From positions 1 to 64,000 of the forward strand of contig NZ_JACJQG010000037.1 in assembly GCF_014696435.1 (NCBI RefSeq): a DNA stretch of 64,000 nt, read 5' to 3'. Below, piece by piece: positions 57,971-64,000 of the stretch. The DNA comes from Calothrix anomala FACHB-343 (GTDB lineage: Bacteria > Cyanobacteriota > Cyanobacteriia > Cyanobacteriales > Nostocaceae). The translations under genes and the position numbers were made by a program. Position 1 is the stretch's first letter. Every line of letters starts with the position of its first letter. The notes below the pieces were generated by a model. That model saw nothing but the letters and a program-made list of their open reading frames with translations, made no database searches and was not told where the DNA came from.

Positions 57971-59152
57971 CTAACTCTGAGACAACCGCTTCACCTCTTC
58001 CCCCAGCAAAAGCTGATGTGCTTGCGTCAGTATTTGGGGGATTTTATTTGCATGGGGACTAGCAGCTAAACATGTGCTTAAGTCTAATTCCCAAATGCGA
58101 TCGCTTTTATTACCAGGAAACCAGTGACTAGCATTACCTAAAAGGTTGTAGCGCATTTTGGCGTAGTCTATCATGTCGTAGGCGATCGCTAAATTCCACA
58201 GCCACAAAATCACTGGAATATTCACTTCCCCTGGTGTTTGTTCCCAACTGGGTAAATTCACTCGCCAGGTTTTCGCCCAGTCTTCTCCTAAAGTAGCGAT
58301 CGCTTCTTGTTCTAACCTAGCCAAAATTGGCGGTAAAATTTCATCTGCCCGATCTAGCAAATCCAAAGTTTTGATATGTTCGTCAAAATCTTGGGGATTT
58401 GCTGCGCCTATACTCAAAGTATGCACTTGGGGATGACTCAGGCAAAATAAATTGTTAAATACCATTGGGCTTAAAGGCGCACACAAATTCACTAATTTTT
58501 CTGGTGCTTCATACAGCATTCCGCCTTTATTCGATGGACTAATAATAAACACGCCCATATCATGCTGTGTAGCGGCGGTAATTGCTGGCCAGTTCCATTG
58601 ATTAATGTAATACCAATGCAGGTTAACATAATCAAACAAATTGGTATTAATAGCTTGCACGATTGTATCTGTAGATCCGTGGGTAGAAAAGCCAATAAAT
58701 CTCACTTTCCCTTCAGCTTGTAACTGTTGTGCCACTTCTACACAACCACCAGGACGGATACTGTAATCTAAACTCTCGTCATGATTAACGCCATGTAGCC
58801 CTAGTAAATCTACGTAATCTAACTGGAGATAATTAAGCGATCGCTCAAATGTCTCGCGAAATTCTTGCGGATCTGCAACCGGGCTAACTTTAGTTTGCAC
58901 AATCAACTTTTCCCGGGGGAATTTCGGTAATATTTGCCCTAATTGCATTTCTGAAGTGCCATAACCACGCGCCGTCTCAATGTGATTAATACCTAATTCA
59001 ATCGCCCGCCGAATAGTTGCTTCTAAATTCTCCTGATTATCTTGGAGAATCTCATCAGGGGAAACATCCTGCCATTTGAACTGATATCTCATCCCGCCAC
59101 AGGAAAACACTGGCATTTGTAATTCTGTGCGTCCAAATCTTCTGTATAGCAT
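57971..59152 (-). CDS. Aldo/keto reductase
   Basis: 393 aa. MLYRRFGRTELQMPVFSCGGMR opens the TIM barrel. The catalytic set is ETARGYGTSE (Tyr; the usual Asp is Glu), VQTKVSP (Lys) and LGLHGVNHD (His). The C-terminal ~100 residues are a helical extension without the 4Fe-4S cysteines of related AKR-ferredoxin fusions. NADPH-dependent reduction of a carbonyl is expected; substrate unknown. Confidence 0.88.
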   Translation of the reverse strand: MLYRRFGRTELQMPVFSCGGMRYQFKWQDVSPDEILQDNQENLEATIRRAIELGINHIETARGYGTSEMQLGQILPKFPREKLIVQTKVSPVADPQEFRETFERSLNYLQLDYVDLLGLHGVNHDESLDYSIRPGGCVEVAQQLQAEGKVRFIGFSTHGSTDTIVQAINTNLFDYVNLHWYYINQWNWPAITAATQHDMGVFIISPSNKGGMLYEAPEKLVNLCAPLSPMVFNNLFCLSHPQVHTLSIGAANPQDFDEHIKTLDLLDRADEILPPILARLEQEAIATLGEDWAKTWRVNLPSWEQTPGEVNIPVILWLWNLAIAYDMIDYAKMRYNLLGNASHWFPGNKSDRIWELDLSTCLAASPHANKIPQILTQAHQLLLGEEVKRLSQS

Positions 59153-59287
59153 TAATAGACTTTAAATTAGTTCTGAAGTTAAAATCTCAATTTTTAAATT
59201 TAGCGCATCAACCAGAACTAACAGTTCACAATGCCATGATTCTTGATTCCCTAGTACAGTATGAGAAATTCAATTAGGTAGCAATTA

Positions 59288-59388
59288 ATACCAATTAGAA
59301 AAAAGAATGCGACAGATTGTAGGGGTACTGGCACTGCCATGCCCTCTAGAATATTTTGATGTGTCGCAAACATTATTGGAAACGGTAT
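59288..59388. mobile_element. 101-bp MITE-like element, family A, copy 3 (inverted)
   Basis: Reverse orientation relative to the copies at 18969 and 28951, same 101-bp length. The left end ATACCAATT is intact; the right end has diverged to ACGGTAT. Flanked by TTA on the left and TAA on the right. Confidence 0.65.
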
Positions 59389-59418
59389 TAATTAAATATG
59401 AGTCTTCTTAAATACAGA

Positions 59419-59456
59419 AAGAGACCGTAATTTACAGTCTCTTAAAAGTTTTTTAT
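59419..59456 (+). terminator. Terminator-like hairpin without an obvious gene
   Basis: AAGAGAC (59419-59425) and GTCTCTT (59437-59443) with an 11-nt loop, followed by AAAAGTTTTTTA. No plus-strand gene lies directly upstream, so it might end a small RNA or be a chance structure. Confidence 0.35.
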
Positions 59457-59531
59457 CTTACACTAGACTAGATTAATTAAGTAAATTTGCAGAAATTAAA
59501 CCACATCTATTTTGAGAACCATAGTTTTAAA

Positions 59532-59616
59532 AGTAGTGGGAGCATCTTGCTCCCTGGGCTTCTTAGCGGGCAAGACTTCGGCGTGAGCGCTCAGTCGAAC
59601 GCTACCCGCACTACTC
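59532..59616. repeat. GC-rich inverted-repeat element
   Basis: AGTAGTG...CACTACT ends, an internal GGGAGCA-TCT-TGCTCCC hairpin and GAGCGCTCAGTCGAAC, a motif also present inverted near 8352-8377. A dispersed spacer element of the window; 59153-59738 contains no gene. Confidence 0.5.
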
Positions 59617-59738
59617 CAGGTTTCAAAATGGACGAGGTTTAGCGTTTATTATTTGCTTACCTCCAAAATTCTTGCCTGTGGCAATAAATACGTAACTTCA
59701 CAAAGAATTGCTATTATCCCCAAACACCAGAATTGATG

Positions 59739-60464
59739 TTACAAACTAGCCAAATTCGGGAACAGACTAGTAGTTTGCTGTGTCACTGTTGTCACTGAGG
59801 GTAAAAATCTTTCTTCTAATAATTGACTAAAATTATTGACATCTTGTTGCCAATTCTGCATTATTTGCTTGAGGTTTTGCAGTTTCTCACTCTCCGAATT
59901 AGCAGATAAAGGATAGTTGTAGTTACCAGAAAAGACTACTGCTGATTCTGTTTTATCAGGATATTGAATTTTGGCTTGATTGATACCTAAAATTAGCTGA
60001 CTTTGCTTGAAGGTATAAGCTAACTGTAGCCCAACTTGCATAGGTTCTTCACCAAATTCTTGCCATGAACCAGGAGAAAGCAGATGTTGACAGAGGTATT
60101 GATGGCTTTGTTGATCTGAGCCAAACATAAACAATCCTACAGGATTAATACCCACACTTTGATAATCAACTTTAGGTAACTTGTCTACTAACTGACAAGC
60201 AATTTGCGCAACTTGAATTTCCTGTAATTCTCTAGTTCCAATAGCCTCAGTAATCACAATGCGGTTAGGTTGCGCCACAATTGATAGCCCATTGCTAAAT
60301 ATCATCTGGGCAATACCATTGGCGTATACTGGAGGTCTCCCCAATTCCCAATCACCAGGAATCACCCCGGTATATTTCAAAAAGTCAGGATTAAGAACTG
60401 TGGGATTAAGATTTTTAGCAGCAATTGCGATCGCTAATTCTTGAAGAAACAAATTTTTGCTCAT
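59739..60464 (-). CDS. Hypothetical protein, cyanobacterial
   Basis: 241 aa, soluble, no signal peptide. It contains NGIAQMIFSNGLSIVAQPNRIVITEA, VAQIACQLVDKLPKVDYQSVGINPVG and a central SPGSWQEFGEEPMQVGLQL. The alternating pattern suggests an alpha/beta fold of about 190 residues with a C-terminal coiled segment. I do not recognise a family or function. Monocistronic. Confidence 0.7.
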   Translation of the reverse strand: MSKNLFLQELAIAIAAKNLNPTVLNPDFLKYTGVIPGDWELGRPPVYANGIAQMIFSNGLSIVAQPNRIVITEAIGTRELQEIQVAQIACQLVDKLPKVDYQSVGINPVGLFMFGSDQQSHQYLCQHLLSPGSWQEFGEEPMQVGLQLAYTFKQSQLILGINQAKIQYPDKTESAVVFSGNYNYPLSANSESEKLQNLKQIMQNWQQDVNNFSQLLEERFLPSVTTVTQQTTSLFPNLASL

Positions 60465-60812
60465 AAATTTCTTTGTAGGTTCTACGTTTCAATATTTTTG
60501 GCATGAAAAATGACGCTATCTTGCGTTGTCGCACTTTGGTAGCGCGATGATTTAGCAAAATAACCAGAACAACACTGTTTTAAAGCTAAGGAATCTGTAT
60601 TAGGTTGGTTTCAGCAAATATTTCAGCCGTTTTCGGTTGTAGAATGTACAATATGATTCTGGTAGATTATCCCAATACTAATGAGTTAGAGCAACCACTT
60701 TCATCAAATATTTATGATATCCGCTAAATCTGCAAGGAATATGTAAAATTTACATGAGCCAGAAACCTCAGCTATTTCCCAGATATGACAAATTCCCCTA
60801 TCTGTTTAAGAC

Positions 60813-60933
60813 TTAGGACTTACGCAAAATCATGAGAAAACGAACCACGAAGTACGCAAAGAACACGTAGACACGAAGTGGCTTCCCAAAGGGTAGTAAA
60901 AAGGGTTTGAGAGAGTTATCGCATAAGTCCTAA
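60813..60933. mobile_element. 121-bp inverted-repeat element with TTAGGACTTACGC ends
   Basis: TTAGGACTTACGC at the left and GCATAAGTCCTAA at the right (one mismatch). The interior carries CACGAAGTGGCTTCCC, shared with the hairpin at 2843-2855, and ACCACGAAGTACGCAAAGA-type simple sequence. MITE-like; the rest of 60465-61062 shows no gene. Confidence 0.6.
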
Positions 60934-61062
60934 GATTATCAGCCTGTAACCAATAACCATTTGATAAAACAAGTTAAAAATTTAGCTACTTAAATCAGAA
61001 AACTATAAGATTCACAATGAAGTCTTGTATTAGGACATACATCTAAATGTCTAGAGGTGCTC

Positions 61063-61293
61063 ATGCCAGAGAAATTTCATAATTATTTAATTATTGACTC
61101 AGTTCATATCGAACAATCTACGCATAATTCAGTATATATTAATACGTTTATTTGGCTCGATATCATTATTATTCACGTTTTATTATTTGTAGCATTTAAT
61201 GCTTATCATAAATATCGCGCTACCATACTCCGCCAAAAAGTAGCCACCTTAGAAAAACTGTGGCTTTTAGAAATTAATAAGAAAAAAGCTTGA
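61063..61293 (+). CDS. Small single-pass membrane protein
   Basis: 76 aa from the ATG at 61063 (GAGG about 8 bases upstream; a GTG two codons earlier is possible). One transmembrane helix (FIWLDIIIIHVLLFVAFNAY) followed by a basic helix with KVATLEKLWLLEINKKKA. It ends 21 bases before the TPR gene, so the two are probably co-transcribed. No family recognised. Confidence 0.55.
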   Translation: MPEKFHNYLIIDSVHIEQSTHNSVYINTFIWLDIIIIHVLLFVAFNAYHKYRATILRQKVATLEKLWLLEINKKKA

Positions 61294-61314
61294 ATAAGTA
61301 GAAATATTCAGACA

Positions 61315-62940
61315 ATGAAATACTTATGCTTAATTTGGGTGCTTGTACTCAGCTTAGTTCTTCCTACTGAAGCTATGGCGCAAGCACAACAACCTTATGC
61401 TTTAATTTCAGGATTGGGAACGCACCACCATTCGGTTTCTACCCAAAATCCTGAAGCACAGCAGTTTTTCGATCAAGGGTTAAATTTAATTTACGCCTTC
61501 AACCATGATGAAGCGGCGCGTTCTTTTAAACATGCGGCGGAACTCGATCCGCAATTAGCGATGGCATATTGGGGTATTGCTTTAGCCCTGGGCCCTAATA
61601 TTAACTTGGATGTGGATAGCGATCGCGAATTAGCAGCATATCAAGCCATCCAACAAGCCATAGCCTTGTCTAACCACGCCTCAAAACCAGAACAGGACTA
61701 TATTAACGCCTTAGCCAAGCGCTACTCTAACAATTCTCACGCTTATTTATACAAGCTAGCCGTTGATTATAAAAATGCAATGGCAGATTTAGTCAAGCGT
61801 TATCCTCAAGACTTAGACGCCAAGACTTTATACGCCGAAAGCTTAATGGATTTGCACCCTTGGCAACTCTGGACTAAAGATGGTAAACCTGGGGAAAATA
61901 CGGAAGAAATTGTATCTGTTTTAGAATCTGTATTAAAAAGCGATCCCAATCATCCCGGAGCCAATCACTATTATATCCATGCAGTAGAAGCTTCCCTAAA
62001 TCCAGAACGCGCCTTAGCCAGCGCCAAACGCCTAGAAACCCTAGTACCAGGGGCAGGACATTTAGTACACATGCCTTCCCATATATATTTCCGCGTAGGA
62101 GATTATACCGCAGCCATGCATTCAAATGCCCTAGCGATCGCCCAAGACGAAACTTACATCAGCAAAAATCACATCCAGGGTTTTTATCCAGCTTCTTACT
62201 ACAGCCACAACGTGCATTTTTTGGCAGTAGCCGCCGCGATGGCTGGTAAATATGAAGATGCCGTACAAGCAGCAGATAAATTAGTCACAATGGCGACTCC
62301 CTTAGTTGCAGAAATCCCAATGGTTGAGGGTTATCTAGGCACTAAACTCTTAATTCAAGTGCGCTTAAGTGACTGGGATAACATTTTAAAATCTCCTGCT
62401 CCCGATGACAAATTAGTTACAACCAAAGCTTTGTGGTATTTTGCTCATGGTATGGCTAACGCTGCCACTGGTAAATTAGAAAATGCAATTAGCGATCGCA
62501 CTGCTTTACTCAACGCTCAAAAAACAATTTCCGTCGATGCAACTATCGGTATGAGTCCTGCCAGTAGTATTTTAGACATAGCTATTAACCAGTTAGACGG
62601 CAAAATCGCCAGAGCCAAGCAAGACTATAAATCTGCAATCCAATACCTAGAAACAGCCGTAGCCCAAGAAGACGCCCTTAATTACATGGAACCGCCAGAC
62701 TGGTATATACCCTCACGAGAAGCATTAGGTGGTGTGCTATTAGCAACAGGCGATTATGCTACCGCCGAAAAAGTCTTCCGTGCAGACTTGCAAAAATATC
62801 CCTTAAATGGGCGTTCTTTATTCGGCTTGCAAGCCAGTTTACAAGCACTCAATAAAACTGCTGAGGCGCAACAAATTCAGGCTCAATTAGCTACAACTTG
62901 GAAAAATGCCGATATACAACTAGCCCTAGAAAAATTGTAA
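61315..62940 (+). CDS. Exported tetratricopeptide-repeat protein
   Basis: 541 aa. A signal peptide ends TEAMAQA (about residue 24). TPR motifs begin at ~45 (FFDQGLNLIYAFNHDEAARSFKHAAELDPQLAMAYWGIA) and recur near 200, 300 and 460-520. His-rich conserved-looking motifs (THHH, NHYYIHAVEA, HLVHMPSHIYFRVGDY, YYSHNVHF) line the central repeats and could bind a metal or heme-like ligand; this is inference. Likely periplasmic. Preceded by the small membrane protein gene. Confidence 0.85.
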   Translation: MKYLCLIWVLVLSLVLPTEAMAQAQQPYALISGLGTHHHSVSTQNPEAQQFFDQGLNLIYAFNHDEAARSFKHAAELDPQLAMAYWGIALALGPNINLDVDSDRELAAYQAIQQAIALSNHASKPEQDYINALAKRYSNNSHAYLYKLAVDYKNAMADLVKRYPQDLDAKTLYAESLMDLHPWQLWTKDGKPGENTEEIVSVLESVLKSDPNHPGANHYYIHAVEASLNPERALASAKRLETLVPGAGHLVHMPSHIYFRVGDYTAAMHSNALAIAQDETYISKNHIQGFYPASYYSHNVHFLAVAAAMAGKYEDAVQAADKLVTMATPLVAEIPMVEGYLGTKLLIQVRLSDWDNILKSPAPDDKLVTTKALWYFAHGMANAATGKLENAISDRTALLNAQKTISVDATIGMSPASSILDIAINQLDGKIARAKQDYKSAIQYLETAVAQEDALNYMEPPDWYIPSREALGGVLLATGDYATAEKVFRADLQKYPLNGRSLFGLQASLQALNKTAEAQQIQAQLATTWKNADIQLALEKL

Positions 62941-62965
62941 AGGAGCAGGGGACAAGGGACAAGAA

Positions 62966-63015
62966 ATTTTAGATTTTAGATTTGCGATTTTGGATTTCAA
63001 TCTAAAATCTAAAAT
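62966..63015. repeat. Hairpin with perfect 17-bp A+T-rich arms
   Basis: ATTTTAGATTTTAGATT (62966-62982) and its complement (62999-63015) flank 16 nt, between the convergent TPR and rpiA genes. Member of the dispersed GATTTTAGATT family; may act as a bidirectional terminator. Confidence 0.6.
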
Positions 63016-63049
63016 CCAAAATCCAAAATTGAATTGCCCCATGCCCTAA

Positions 63050-63760
63050 TTAAAACTGTCTTACCAGAGGTTGTCCGTCTTTGACTTCGCCGACTAAGAC
63101 TAAATCGACGCAATTGACGAAAATGCCATTTTCGAGAACACCGGGAAGATTATTCAGGGTTTTCTCTAGGTTTACGGGGTCGTCAATGGAATCAAATCTG
63201 ACATCTAAAACGAAGTTGCCTTGGTCGGTGATGACTGGGCCTGCTTTTTTCACACCCATACGGAGTTCTGGTTTACCGCCGAGTTTTTTGATAGCATCAG
63301 TTACGGGAGCGATCGCCATTGGAATCACTTCTACGGGTACAGCAAAGCTAGAACCCAAACGTTCTACTAACTTTCCACTATCAACAACGACAATAAATTG
63401 ATTCGCCAAGTAATCTACCACTTTCTCGCGGGTGTGGGCTGCACCACCGCCCTTAATCAAATTTTTCTGCGGATCGACTTCATCCGCCCCATCAATCGCA
63501 ATATCAATACGATCGATAGCGTCCAAAGTAGTGAGAGGAACGCCGTATTGCTTTGCTAGCACTTCCGACTGAAACGAAGTAGGAACGCCCACAATATCTT
63601 TGAGTTCACCAGACTGGAGGCGTTCTCCCAAATACTGAATAGTGTACGCCGTGGTTGAACCCGTACCCAACCCGACAATCGAACCTGATTTGACTAAAGC
63701 GGCGGCGGCTTTGCCAACTTCTTGCTTCATCAACTTCACGGGGTCTGCTGCTACGGTCAT
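63050..63760 (-). CDS. rpiA: Ribose-5-phosphate isomerase A
   Basis: Interconverts ribose-5-P and ribulose-5-P in the Calvin and oxidative pentose phosphate cycles. 236 aa from the ATG at 63760 ([19 protein letters not shown]), which matches the usual cyanobacterial N-terminus; an in-frame ATG 13 codons upstream adds [12 protein letters not shown], which looks non-conserved. Motifs: [36 protein letters not shown] and VVDSGKLV. Confidence 0.96.
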   Translation of the reverse strand: MTVAADPVKLMKQEVGKAAAALVKSGSIVGLGTGSTTAYTIQYLGERLQSGELKDIVGVPTSFQSEVLAKQYGVPLTTLDAIDRIDIAIDGADEVDPQKNLIKGGGAAHTREKVVDYLANQFIVVVDSGKLVERLGSSFAVPVEVIPMAIAPVTDAIKKLGGKPELRMGVKKAGPVITDQGNFVLDVRFDSIDDPVNLEKTLNNLPGVLENGIFVNCVDLVLVGEVKDGQPLVRQF

Positions 63761-63951
63761 TCCCAAAAATGCTCCATAAAACTTATCTAAGAAGAACATA
63801 ACCCAAAGTTACATACATTTTGCGCCTAGTTCTCAGTTTTCACAAAAGGTGGATGGGATACAAGGGTGATATGGGAGACGGGGAACACGGAGAATGAATA
63901 TTAACGACTATTAACAAATGACCGTTGACCATCGACCAATAACATTTAATT

Positions 63952-64000
63952 ATGCGTAAGTTTATCAGCACTGTATCTTTAGTTTTTTTACTCCAAAACT
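63952..64000 (+). CDS. Start of an exported protein (partial, cut by window edge)
   Basis: The frame MRKFISTVSLVFLLQN opens here: a basic start followed by a hydrophobic stretch, typical of a signal peptide. Only 16 codons are visible, so nothing can be said about the product. Preceded by heptamer-type repeats, as at other gene starts in this window. Confidence 0.45.
   Translation, partial: MRKFISTVSLVFLLQN

Overview
The window comes from a filamentous, heterocyst-type cyanobacterium (Nostocales; Nostoc/Calothrix/Tolypothrix-like). The evidence is the abundance of the HIP1 octamer GCGATCGC, the many heptanucleotide tandem repeats and miniature inverted-repeat elements between genes, and the gene content: cyanophycinase, a DXCF-type cyanobacteriochrome, a Ser/Thr-His hybrid kinase of the HstK kind, PrxQ-type peroxiredoxin, CnfU-type Nfu and type 2 IPP isomerase. 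Most genes are single transcription units with long, repeat-filled spacers. No tRNA, CRISPR array, prophage or complete insertion sequence was recognised.

Layout. 1-320: 5' end of a 16S rRNA gene on the minus strand, with its leader and a candidate sigma-70 promoter. 0.5-12.5 kb: GH57 glycosidase, Nfu, a PAS-GAF histidine kinase, a small ribbon-helix-helix protein, LepA/EF-4, a GT4 glycosyltransferase, a cyanophycinase-type peptidase and a cysteine desulfurase. 12.5-25.5 kb: a decayed nuclease-like gene, a 1939-residue Ser/Thr kinase-ATPase-GAF-PAS-histidine kinase, a PrxQ/BCP peroxiredoxin, an RpiB-like isomerase, an EAL-cyanobacteriochrome-GGDEF photoreceptor, a DUF697-type GTPase and Fni. 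25.4-35 kb: a NACHT (NLR-like) ATPase whose 3' end runs into fni, an EF-G paralogue, an FAD monooxygenase, a cluster of nested miniature elements, a pentapeptide-repeat protein and a serine/threonine dehydratase-family enzyme. 35-43 kb: a polar amino-acid ABC transporter (GlnQ-like ATPase, divergent fused binding protein-permease), small enzymes, an MgtC-family protein, and a methionine-salvage operon mtnD-mtnX-mtnB bounded by two copies of one 161-bp repeat. 43-64 kb: a secreted Asn/Pro-rich repeat protein with a probable outer-membrane barrel, a 1.7-kb gene-free stretch, an M16 protease, a TerB-like membrane protein, Mfd, a CNNM/CorC protein, an aldo/keto reductase, a TPR lipoprotein-like or secreted protein, RpiA and the first codons of another exported protein.

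How the genes relate. The clear functional unit is mtnD-X-B (5'-methylthioadenosine recycling). GlnQ and the fused permease almost certainly form one transporter although they are divergently transcribed. Three large signalling proteins (histidine kinase, HstK-type hybrid and c-di-GMP photoreceptor) are orphans without adjacent response regulators. The NACHT protein is the best anti-phage candidate.

Most unusual signals. (1) In two unrelated repeat families, two copies differ by an exact inversion of the loop between hairpin arms. (2) The NACHT repeat module stops exactly at the fni stop codon, as if the gene had been cut there. (3) An in-frame heptamer microsatellite lies inside Mfd. (4) The start codons of two genes sit at the edge of heptamer repeats. 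(5) A perfect 10-bp stem would hide the ribosome binding site of the cyanophycinase gene. (6) There are several small decayed genes (nuclease-like, Uma2-like and a frameshifted conserved small gene).
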